Shown: piece by piece, positions 18,385-26,229 of the stretch
How the letters are laid out: each line of letters begins with the position of its first letter
Numbering within the stretch: the first letter of the stretch is position 1
Origin: Arcicella aurantiaca
Lineage (GTDB): Bacteria > Bacteroidota > Bacteroidia > Cytophagales > Spirosomataceae
Assembly: GCF_003148625.1 (NCBI RefSeq)
Contig: NZ_QGGO01000006.1
Coordinates: 186,001-250,000 of the forward strand
Direction of reading: 5' to 3'
DNA: 64,000 nucleotides
The notes under the pieces: generated by a model
What the model saw: only the letters and a program-made list of their open reading frames with translations
Told to the model about the DNA's origin: nothing
The model's database searches: none
Translations under genes and position numbers: made by a program

Positions 18385-19482
18385 TTAAGTCAATGAAACC
18401 CCAATTGCTTTTCCAATTCCAAAGGTAATGGTGGCGGCTATTAATCCAAAAATCACTTGTCTAAATCCTGAGTACCAAATACTTTTACCCGTAAATAAAG
18501 TTATTGCTGAACCAATACCAAATAATCCGACGGCACTTAATAATGCACTTATCAAAACTGCTTGTAAACCTCCCATAAAGAAAAATGGAACGACAGGAAT
18601 GATAGCACCAATGGCAAAAAGAACAAATGATGTAACAGCCGCTTCCATTGCTGAGCCTTTCATGTCTTCTACATTGATTCCTAATTCTTCTTTCACCAAA
18701 ATTTCATGAGCAAGGTTTTTATTTGCCATTATATCTTTTGCCATTTGCTTGGCTTGTTCTTCTGGAATCCCCTTTGAATAGTAAATGAGAGCTAATTCTT
18801 TTTCTTCACCTTCGGGATTGGTCTCTAATTCTTCCATTTCAATTTCCATTTGATTTTCAAAAAGCTCTTGTGAACTTTTTACCGAAATCCATTCTCCCAA
18901 AGCCATTGATAAAGCACCTGCCAACATTCCAGCAAGTCCTGTCAAAAGCACTTCACTTTGCCCGTTGGTTGCTCCTGCAATTCCCATAACCAAACTGAAA
19001 TTTGATACCAAACCATCATTTCCTCCTAAAACTGCTGCTCTCAAAGCATTTCCGCCAACGGAACGATGTTTTTTCTCAAATCGGGCTAAGTTTGTCCCAG
19101 ATATATTTTTGTTGTTATCGAGTATATTTTTCAGAATCGTAACATGGGCAGTGTCAGAAATTGAACTTGCCATTTGGCTCTTTTTTCTTGCCCCAACTAC
19201 CGCATTAGAAATACTTTTTTCCGTATCTAAAAGCACACCTAAAACATAGTCGTAACCAAAAATCTTTCCTATCAATTTTAGTGTTTTGGCTCTTTTAGAA
19301 GGTAATGGCAAATCAGCGAGAGGTAATCCGTTTTTGTTGGCAAATGCAATGGCGTGGCTTTGTTCAATTTCACTCATTTGATAAAATACTTTTGCTATAT
19401 TTTCATCCTCTTCGTTTTCTGCAAGTAGTTTATATAAAAAACTGGCATCTATTTCAGTTTGAATGCTTTTTAAATCTATCAT
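18385..19482 (-). CDS. Ferritin-like/VIT1 (CCC1) family membrane metal transporter
   Basis: 365 residues. The N-terminal third (about 1-140) is a ferritin-like helical bundle with Glu and His in EIDASFLYKLLAENEED and SEIEQSHA, the ExxH type of di-iron ligand set. The C-terminal part (about 140-365) is a VIT1/CCC1 domain: GGNDGLVSNFSLVMGIAGA and ALSMALGEWISVKSS are its hallmark first and second membrane segments, followed by three more helices. Fused proteins of this kind (MbfA-like) export or sequester iron or manganese. It is not part of the glycan locus. Metal specificity cannot be read from the sequence. Confidence 0.88.
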   Translation of the reverse strand: MIDLKSIQTEIDASFLYKLLAENEEDENIAKVFYQMSEIEQSHAIAFANKNGLPLADLPLPSKRAKTLKLIGKIFGYDYVLGVLLDTEKSISNAVVGARKKSQMASSISDTAHVTILKNILDNNKNISGTNLARFEKKHRSVGGNALRAAVLGGNDGLVSNFSLVMGIAGATNGQSEVLLTGLAGMLAGALSMALGEWISVKSSQELFENQMEIEMEELETNPEGEEKELALIYYSKGIPEEQAKQMAKDIMANKNLAHEILVKEELGINVEDMKGSAMEAAVTSFVLFAIGAIIPVVPFFFMGGLQAVLISALLSAVGLFGIGSAITLFTGKSIWYSGFRQVIFGLIAATITFGIGKAIGVSLT

Positions 19483-19713
19483 TTTATGTTTGGATAAGGA
19501 AGTATTGCTGGTTTATTCAGCGATAACTTTAATTTACAAGGATTTTTCGGACAAGTAAATATTTGAACAATTTTTCTTAAAAAAACGGAACTGTGTACTT
19601 AATGTCGGAAAACCTCACCCGTGCGACAAATAATATATACTTCTTTAAAAAAGTCACCAAACACAATTATATTTGTATTTATCTTGCTAAATTTGATAGA
19701 TAAATACAAGTAT

Positions 19714-21132
19714 ATGATTGGAAGAGATAATCAAATTCAGCAGTTAAAAGAAGCTTTATCTTCTGAAAAATCGTCGTTTATAGCGGTGACAGGCAGAAGA
19801 AGAGTAGGCAAAACGTATTTGATTGAGGAAATTTACAAAAAACATTTGTGTTTAACCATCACGGGAATTCAAGGGGGAGATTTGAAAATGCAAATGGTTA
19901 ATTTTTCTCAAAAAATTGCCGAAGTTTCTTCAATGCCAATTGTGCCAAATCCCAAAAATTGGCAAGAAGTCTTTACATTACTCAAAACGTATTTGCAGTC
20001 TCTTTCAACCAAGAAAAAGCACGTTATTTTTTTAGACGAACTACCTTGGATAAACACCGTAAAATCGGGTTTTATTCAATTGTTAGCCCACTTTTGGAAT
20101 GATTATTTGTCGAAAGAAAAACATTTTATTTTAGTAGTTTGTGGCTCTTCAACATCTTGGATTAGTCAGAAAATAGTAAATGATAAAGGCGGTTTTCATA
20201 ATAGATTAACTCATCATATTCAACTTTTTCCGTTTACCCTTGCCGAAACTAAACAATTTTTATTGTCAAAAAATATCAAATTAACCAATTCCTCAATTGT
20301 TGATATTTACATGGTGATGGGCGGAATTCCCTTTTATTTAGAAAACATCAACAAAGGTGAAAGTGCCACCGTTTGTATTGAAAGAATGTGTTTTAGTGAT
20401 GGCGGAATTTTAAAAAATGAATACGATAATTTGTACAAAGCAATTTTTGAATTTCCTGCCAACCATGAAACAATCGTTTCGGTATTGGCAACTACAAAAA
20501 CTGGGATGACCAGAGAAGAAATCATCAAAAAATCGAAAGTAAGCGAAGGAGGACCTTATCAAAGAGCAATGGAAGAACTTTTGATTTCAGGTTTTGTAGT
20601 AGAAGAAACGCCTTTTGGAAAGAAAAAAAGAGGTTCAATTTATCGCTTGATTGATGAATATTCGGTGTTTTATCACAAATTCATCAAGAACAATCGTAAG
20701 TATCAAACAGGGATTTGGCAAATTTTATCAAATGCCCAAACCTATAAAATTTGGTCAGGCTACGCATTTGAATCCTTGTGTATGAAGCACGTCAATGAAA
20801 TTAAAAAGGCATTGGGAATTCAGAATGTTTATTCAGAAACGTCGTCGTACCGACACGAAGGCTCAAGCTCAGAAGATGGTTTTCAGATAGATTTAATAAT
20901 TGACCGAAAAGATGTAGCGATAAATCTGTGCGAATGTAAATATTATGAGGCGAATTTTGAGATTACTAAAAAATATGCTTCACAATTGAGTTGGCGAAAA
21001 GCCGCTTTTCGTGCTGCCACCAATACAAAAAAGAATATTTTTACCACAATTATCTCTAACCATGAACTAAAAGAAAATGAATATTCTTTGGACGTAGTTG
21101 ATGTGAAAATTACTATAAGTGACTTGATGTAA
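19714..21132 (+). CDS. ATPase of the archaeal-type DUF234 family with PD-(D/E)XK nuclease-like tail
   Basis: 472 residues from the ATG of MIGRDNQIQQ; an upstream GTG would add 31 residues, but this start fits the family better. It has Walker A GRRRVGKT (about 27-34), Walker B HVIFLDEL (about 103-110) and a sensor-like VVCGSSTSW. A winged helix follows (about 260-330), then a C-terminal domain with FQIDLIID and ECKYYEANFE (about 390-412), the Asp...Glu-x-Lys pattern of restriction-like nucleases. Proteins with this layout are widespread in Bacteroidota and archaea and lack an agreed function; links to DNA maintenance or defence are only suggestions. It stands alone between a minus-strand transporter and the sensor kinase. 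Confidence 0.85.
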   Translation: MIGRDNQIQQLKEALSSEKSSFIAVTGRRRVGKTYLIEEIYKKHLCLTITGIQGGDLKMQMVNFSQKIAEVSSMPIVPNPKNWQEVFTLLKTYLQSLSTKKKHVIFLDELPWINTVKSGFIQLLAHFWNDYLSKEKHFILVVCGSSTSWISQKIVNDKGGFHNRLTHHIQLFPFTLAETKQFLLSKNIKLTNSSIVDIYMVMGGIPFYLENINKGESATVCIERMCFSDGGILKNEYDNLYKAIFEFPANHETIVSVLATTKTGMTREEIIKKSKVSEGGPYQRAMEELLISGFVVEETPFGKKKRGSIYRLIDEYSVFYHKFIKNNRKYQTGIWQILSNAQTYKIWSGYAFESLCMKHVNEIKKALGIQNVYSETSSYRHEGSSSEDGFQIDLIIDRKDVAINLCECKYYEANFEITKKYASQLSWRKAAFRAATNTKKNIFTTIISNHELKENEYSLDVVDVKITISDLM

Positions 21133-21260
21133 ACAATATAAATGGTTTGGTGATAGGCTTTGGAAACAAAAGCATTTATGAAACTCCCAATCAAAGTTTT
21201 TCAACTGCATGAAAAATTAAAAAAATAGTCAGATATTTATATCATTCATGAACACACAGA

Positions 21261-24200
21261 ATGAAACATTTCTTTACTTCTCTTAAAATATTACTTTTAT
21301 TATTCGTACTTAACCACTCATTTAGTCAATCAAATTCAATTAATTTACAAAAAACAGAGAAGCATTTGAGCATTGCTGACGGCTTATCTAACAGACAAAT
21401 TAATAGCAGTTTTATTGATTCAAATAAAAAGACATGGTTTTTAACGGATAACAAAATCGGTCTTTTCGAATTCGGAAAAATAACAAACTTTCTGCTTTCC
21501 GAAACCTTCTCTAATCGTGGGTTTAACTCTGCTTATGAAGATGCAAATGGTAATTTTTGGCTTTCCGAAAATTATGAATGGTACTATCCTTTCAATATTT
21601 TAAGGTGTTTTGTTTTCAATCCAAAAACACATCGTGCTGTTCCGCTGAGTGAGTATATTCATCAGAAAATTGCCATTCATTCAATCATTGCTGATGCTCA
21701 AAACCGAATTTTTATTGGTACTAAAAATGGAGAAATATTCCAATTTGATGCCAAAAAACGAAGCCTTCAATTACTCTCTTCGCTTGATAAAATGCCCGTT
21801 AAATTGTTGTATGCTGGCAAAAAGGGAATAATTGCCTGTATCGAGCAAAATGCACAGAAAGACAAAACACTTTTACAACTTGACTTTAATGGCAATATTT
21901 TAACGAAAATAGATTTGAATAGACAATTTGTTAGGTCTGTTTTAGAGGTTCATAATCAACTATTCTGTGTAATTCTAAAAAGAGAAAGTATTCTTTTAAA
22001 AGAGATAGGAGGTATTGCTCAGATGGAATTTTCTACATCGTATGAAGCCTATTTGAATAATGTTTTCTTTGACAAAACCAATAATTTCTTTGTGGTGAAT
22101 CAAGGGAATTCTATAAGTTTTTTTGATTCTACATTCAGGTTTGTATTGAAAGAACAATTCAATTTTTTGATACATGACATCACACAAGATAGTTATGGAA
22201 ATTTTATTTTATCTACCAATAATGGTGTTAATATCGTTCAATTCAATGAAAGGAAATTTCATACATTTCTCAAAAACAATGAGTCAGAAAAAATAAACGA
22301 AAACTTTTCATGCAGGAAAATTATAAAAATTGACGAGAATCAAATTATTGTCAATACCAACAAAAAACGACAGTTAATAAATATCAAAACGGGTACAATA
22401 AAGCCTTTACATGACTTGAAAAATGATATTGCCCAAGACCCTCATTTTGTTTTGGCAAGTTTGAAAGCCAGTAAAGGGAATTTATTATTTGGAGAAGACG
22501 CTTTAGTGAAAACGAATCTTTCAACCATGAAAGATGAAGTGTTGTGTAGTTTTGATAACATAAAAATTTGGTCGATTGCAGAATATAAAAATGGGTATTT
22601 GATTGGTCTGGAAAGAAAAGGAATTCTTTATTATGACAATCAAACAAAGAAACTCATTCCTTTTTCAAAAGTGAATCAAGCATTTGAAACCGCAATTGTT
22701 TATGATTTTTATATTAACAAAAATGAAGTTTACATTGCTTCGGAGGCAGGTTTTTTTCAACTTTTAGATGAAAACAGATTAAAAAAAGTACATTTTCCGA
22801 TGGGCGAGAATGTACAAATGACTTGTTTTTCAATACAAAAAAATCGGAATCAACTATTACTTGCTACACTCAATGGAATTTGGATTTACGATTTGAAAAG
22901 CCAACAAATGCAGCGATTCATTCAAGAAAAAAAGTATTTACGCAAGAAATATTTATCTGCCTATTTCACGAGAAACGGCGTCTGGGCAAGTACCGAAGAA
23001 GGCATTTGGCACTTTGATAATCAAGGGAATTTAATGAAAATATATACCGTTGCAGATGGGCTAACCTCCAATGAATGTAATCGGTTAGCTCATTTTCAAG
23101 ACGAAAAAGGGGTGCTATATTTTGGGGGAATCAACGGATTAAATATTTTTAATCCAACAGATTTTTCAAATAAAATTGAACGAAAATTTTCATTACAGTT
23201 AGACTCCATTTCTACCTATCGTGATACTACCCAAAGCAGGGTGATTCCAGAATTTAAAGACTCATTTTTACGGTTAAATCGGGGTGAGAATACCCTTAAA
23301 ATGACTTTTTCATTTGAAGATTTCAAATTTAATTGTGAAAAAAAGTATTATTACCGAACAGACAGGTCGTTAACCAAAGAATGGCAAATGTTAACAGACC
23401 GTCGTTTGCTCATCAATAACATCAGTTATGGCAATACTACCATAGAAATTATGGTGGTAAGTTGCGATGATTTTCTGAATGCCGATACTAAAAAAATTAC
23501 CATCAATCGCCCCAATCCCCTTTATATGACTTGGTATTTTTGGGTAATAATCTTTATCCTTTTGAGTGTCCTAACGTATGGGATGATAAAATATTCAACT
23601 TATCAACTTAAACGTCGGAATAAAATATTACAACAAAAAGTAGATGAACAAACCTTGTCATTACAAGAAAGTTTGAACCTAAAAGAAACGCTTTTAAGTT
23701 TGCTTGTACATGATGTGAGATACCCCGTTCAGAGTTTTTATGATATTACTAAAAAGATGGCGTATCTTATCAAAAAAAATGATGTAGAACGTTTGCTTTT
23801 GCTTGGCAATGAGACAGAAAACAAAAGTCGAAAAGTGCTTTGGCTTATCGATGAACTTGTTTATTGGGTAAAAAGTACCAACAAAAGTTTTTCAATACAA
23901 ACACAAGATTGCCATTTGGGGCAATTAATTCAACAGATTTTTGAGATTTATGCAGATGAATTGCAAGAGAAAAAGTTGACTTATAAAATTGAAAATGCAA
24001 ATACCAGAGCCAATATTGAGCAAGGATTGTTTGTAATAATAATGAGAAATCTAATTTTTAATTCAGTTATCCATTCAAAACCTGAAACAGAGGTTGGTAT
24101 AATAATTGAGCAAAATGAGAATAATTGCTACAAAATCATCATTATTAATGAAATAAATCATAACAATGATGTATCAAATAAAGGTTTGGGTATTGGAATG

Positions 24201-24302
24201 ACTCTGTTGTTGCCTATATTGAAAAACGCTAATTTTAAAATTGAAAGTGAAAAAAACCGCTATGTTTTTACAAGTAAATTATTGATAAACACCCCAAAAT
24301 GA
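21261..24302 (+). CDS. Two-component-propeller sensor histidine kinase
   Basis: 1013 residues with a signal peptide ending near NHSFSQ. The periplasmic part consists of propeller repeats (about 30-640; e.g. YEDANGNFWLS, TRNGVWASTEEGIW), then a Y_Y_Y-like sandwich (about 660-745), one membrane segment (about 755-775) and a coiled linker. The kinase has a recognisable phospho-acceptor motif LLVHDVRYPVQ (His about 816) and N-box MRNLIFNS (about 928). The first glycine box (DxGxG) is not evident, where INEINH occurs instead; a later GLGIGMTLLL could serve as the second. It overlaps the response regulator start by four bases (ATGA), so the two are translationally coupled. The ligand is unknown. 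Confidence 0.88.
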   Translation: MKHFFTSLKILLLLFVLNHSFSQSNSINLQKTEKHLSIADGLSNRQINSSFIDSNKKTWFLTDNKIGLFEFGKITNFLLSETFSNRGFNSAYEDANGNFWLSENYEWYYPFNILRCFVFNPKTHRAVPLSEYIHQKIAIHSIIADAQNRIFIGTKNGEIFQFDAKKRSLQLLSSLDKMPVKLLYAGKKGIIACIEQNAQKDKTLLQLDFNGNILTKIDLNRQFVRSVLEVHNQLFCVILKRESILLKEIGGIAQMEFSTSYEAYLNNVFFDKTNNFFVVNQGNSISFFDSTFRFVLKEQFNFLIHDITQDSYGNFILSTNNGVNIVQFNERKFHTFLKNNESEKINENFSCRKIIKIDENQIIVNTNKKRQLINIKTGTIKPLHDLKNDIAQDPHFVLASLKASKGNLLFGEDALVKTNLSTMKDEVLCSFDNIKIWSIAEYKNGYLIGLERKGILYYDNQTKKLIPFSKVNQAFETAIVYDFYINKNEVYIASEAGFFQLLDENRLKKVHFPMGENVQMTCFSIQKNRNQLLLATLNGIWIYDLKSQQMQRFIQEKKYLRKKYLSAYFTRNGVWASTEEGIWHFDNQGNLMKIYTVADGLTSNECNRLAHFQDEKGVLYFGGINGLNIFNPTDFSNKIERKFSLQLDSISTYRDTTQSRVIPEFKDSFLRLNRGENTLKMTFSFEDFKFNCEKKYYYRTDRSLTKEWQMLTDRRLLINNISYGNTTIEIMVVSCDDFLNADTKKITINRPNPLYMTWYFWVIIFILLSVLTYGMIKYSTYQLKRRNKILQQKVDEQTLSLQESLNLKETLLSLLVHDVRYPVQSFYDITKKMAYLIKKNDVERLLLLGNETENKSRKVLWLIDELVYWVKSTNKSFSIQTQDCHLGQLIQQIFEIYADELQEKKLTYKIENANTRANIEQGLFVIIMRNLIFNSVIHSKPETEVGIIIEQNENNCYKIIIINEINHNNDVSNKGLGIGMTLLLPILKNANFKIESEKNRYVFTSKLLINTPK

Positions 24303-25027
24303 TTTCATACAATTGTTTAGTATTAGAAGATACACTTGGTGACCAATTAGCCATCGAGATGATTCTTAGCGAGTTTCCTCAAATTGAGGCTACTTATGTA
24401 AATTCTCCTAAAAGCTTTTTACAAGAACTTCCCAAGAAAAAATATCAAATGTTTATTGTGGACATTATCTTGAATGATTCACTCACGGGAATTGACTTGA
24501 TTCATTCAATTACGGATGTTTCTGCATGGGTAATTATTTCGAGTTCGATGGAGAGCCGAGATTATTATGAAGATTATAAATCCTTGAAATTCAATAAATT
24601 CTTTATAAAAAAGCCAATTGAAGAATTTGTGTTCAAAACCAATATTGAATCATTTTTATTTAATAAGCAGTCGGCAAAAGCGGAAGGAAAAAAAGTGGTA
24701 GAAGATAATTTTGTCATGTTAAAACAAGGGAATTATCTGCATAAAGTTATTCATACGGAAATTTTATTCGTAGAAACCTCCGACCATGCTACAACCGTTT
24801 ACACGCCTAAATGTAAATACACAACCTACACCTCACTAAAGCATTTTGAGGAATTGCTCAAAGATTTAGATTTTGAAAAAATCAATAGAAATACATTGGT
24901 CAATATGACAGAGGTAAAAAGAATAAACGTAAAGGAAAACTTTGTAGAAATAGACGCCCATCAAATTCAAATTAGTCGGGGAAACAGACAATTCTTGATT
25001 GATAAATATACTGATAAAACGGTGTAA
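24299..25027 (+). CDS. LytTR-family response regulator
   Basis: 242 residues. The receiver domain (about 1-120) has the acidic pair Glu10-Asp11, phospho-acceptor Asp55 in FIVDIIL, Ser81-82 and Lys105 in FFIKKP. The LytTR DNA-binding domain (about 130-240) has HTEILFVETSDHATTVYT, LEELL-like helices and INRNTLVNMTEVKRI. It is translated by overlap with the kinase upstream and should be its cognate regulator. LytTR proteins bind paired direct repeats about two helical turns apart; such a pair occurs just after this gene (25044-25076). Confidence 0.92.
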   Translation: MISYNCLVLEDTLGDQLAIEMILSEFPQIEATYVNSPKSFLQELPKKKYQMFIVDIILNDSLTGIDLIHSITDVSAWVIISSSMESRDYYEDYKSLKFNKFFIKKPIEEFVFKTNIESFLFNKQSAKAEGKKVVEDNFVMLKQGNYLHKVIHTEILFVETSDHATTVYTPKCKYTTYTSLKHFEELLKDLDFEKINRNTLVNMTEVKRINVKENFVEIDAHQIQISRGNRQFLIDKYTDKTV

Positions 25028-25043
25028 ATGAATAAGAAACGCC

Positions 25044-25076
25044 CATTCACGTAATAAATATTACCACTCACGTAGT
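25044..25076. promoter_or_regulatory. Direct repeat with 21-bp period, candidate LytTR operator
   Basis: CATTCACGTAAT (25044-25055) and CACTCACGTAGT (25065-25076) match at 10 of 12 positions and start exactly 21 bases apart, two turns of the helix. It lies between the LytTR regulator gene and the receiver-only gene, 76 bases before the latter's start. Spacing and position fit an operator; binding is not shown. Confidence 0.55.
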
Positions 25077-25151
25077 TAAATGAGATAAGTCATTGCTTTT
25101 TTTTTGAGTTGTGAATAATCTTTGTGAAATACCCATTAAAATCACAAAATT

Positions 25152-25538
25152 ATGAAACAATTTAATTGCCTCGTTTTGGAAGACTCCCTGTCTGACCAAC
25201 TATCTATTGAGATGTTATTAAATCAATATCCAGAAATTAAACCGTATTATACCAATAATCCTCAAGATTTTGAATATGAAATGGCTAATCATGAGTATAA
25301 ACTAATTATTACAGATATTAAACTAAAAGGAAATGTAACAGGAATAGACTTGATTCGTCCGATAAAAGACGACTCCATGTGGGTAATTATTTGTAGTGCT
25401 TATAATAGCAAAAAATACTACGAACAGTACAGACCGCTTCCCTTTACAAAATTTTACCTTCAAAAACCCTTAGATGAGTTTATTTTTAAGACTCATATTG
25501 AATCATTTCTTTTTGCTAAAAATGAAAAAGTAGAATGA
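25152..25538 (+). CDS. Stand-alone receiver-domain protein
   Basis: 128 residues consisting only of a receiver domain, clearly paralogous to the N-terminus of the LytTR regulator upstream (shared NCLVLED, TGIDLI, HIESFLF-like end). The phosphorylation residues are present: Glu10-Asp11, Asp55 in IITDIKL, Ser82 and Lys105 in LQKP. No output domain follows; a terminator is found within 70 bases. It probably arose by duplication of the regulator gene and loss of the LytTR part. It may be a phosphate sink, a competitor for the kinase or a protein-interaction output. Confidence 0.85.
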   Translation: MKQFNCLVLEDSLSDQLSIEMLLNQYPEIKPYYTNNPQDFEYEMANHEYKLIITDIKLKGNVTGIDLIRPIKDDSMWVIICSAYNSKKYYEQYRPLPFTKFYLQKPLDEFIFKTHIESFLFAKNEKVE

Positions 25539-25566
25539 CATAAAATCTTACAAGAAAGAAACAGAT

Positions 25567-25606
25567 GAATCGCTCAGAATAACATTTTGGGCGATTCTTT
25601 GTTTTT
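25567..25606 (+). terminator. Intrinsic terminator after the receiver gene
   Basis: GAATCGCTC (25567-25575) pairs with GGGCGATTC (25589-25597), one mismatch, followed by TTTGTTTTT. It closes the kinase-regulator-receiver operon. Confidence 0.75.
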
Positions 25607-25761
25607 AGACTATGATACAATCTGTTTTACAGCATAACAACCTCAAAACAAAAATACAATTGTTTGATTTTTGTAAGTTATGATTTGAAAAACATTATTT
25701 TTCATTGATTTATTCATATATTTTTGTTAAATTTTACTAAAAACGGAAATCATATATACTT

Positions 25762-26217
25762 ATGTCTAAATACACTCTAAAAATAAATGGGAAAACTCAA
25801 CAGGTAGATGTTGACCCATCAACCCCAATTTTATGGGTTTTGCGTGACCATCTAAATATGCCGGGTACTAAATTTGGTTGTGGAATGGCTCAGTGTGGTG
25901 CTTGTACTGTTCATTTGGATGGTTCGGCGGTTCGTTCTTGTAGCTTACCTGTTTCTGCGGTTGGCAAATCTGCTATTACTACCATTGAAGGTCTATCTGC
26001 CAATGCAACACATCCAGTACAAAAAGCATGGCTCGAACACGATGTGGCTCAATGTGGTTATTGTCAGTCGGGGCAAATTATGTCTGCGGCTGCTTTGTTA
26101 AAAGACAATCCTAATCCAACAGATGAAGATATTGATAACTACATGAGTGGAAATATTTGTCGTTGTGGAACATATTTGAGAATTAAAGAGGCAATCAAAG
26201 CTGCTGCTAAAAAGTAA
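25762..26217 (+). CDS. [2Fe-2S] subunit of a molybdenum hydroxylase (isoquinoline 1-oxidoreductase alpha type)
   Basis: 151 residues. The plant-ferredoxin-like cluster uses Cys40, Cys45, Cys48 and Cys60 ([17 protein letters not shown]), and the C-terminal helical cluster uses Cys98, Cys101, Cys133 and Cys135 ([20 protein letters not shown]). This is the small electron-transfer subunit of the xanthine oxidase superfamily, of the two-subunit IorA/IorB kind that lacks a FAD subunit. The large subunit starts 12 bases after its stop. It has no Tat signal of its own and would be exported with its partner. Confidence 0.92.
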   Translation: MSKYTLKINGKTQQVDVDPSTPILWVLRDHLNMPGTKFGCGMAQCGACTVHLDGSAVRSCSLPVSAVGKSAITTIEGLSANATHPVQKAWLEHDVAQCGYCQSGQIMSAAALLKDNPNPTDEDIDNYMSGNICRCGTYLRIKEAIKAAAKK

Positions 26218-26229
26218 CCTTTAAGCAAA

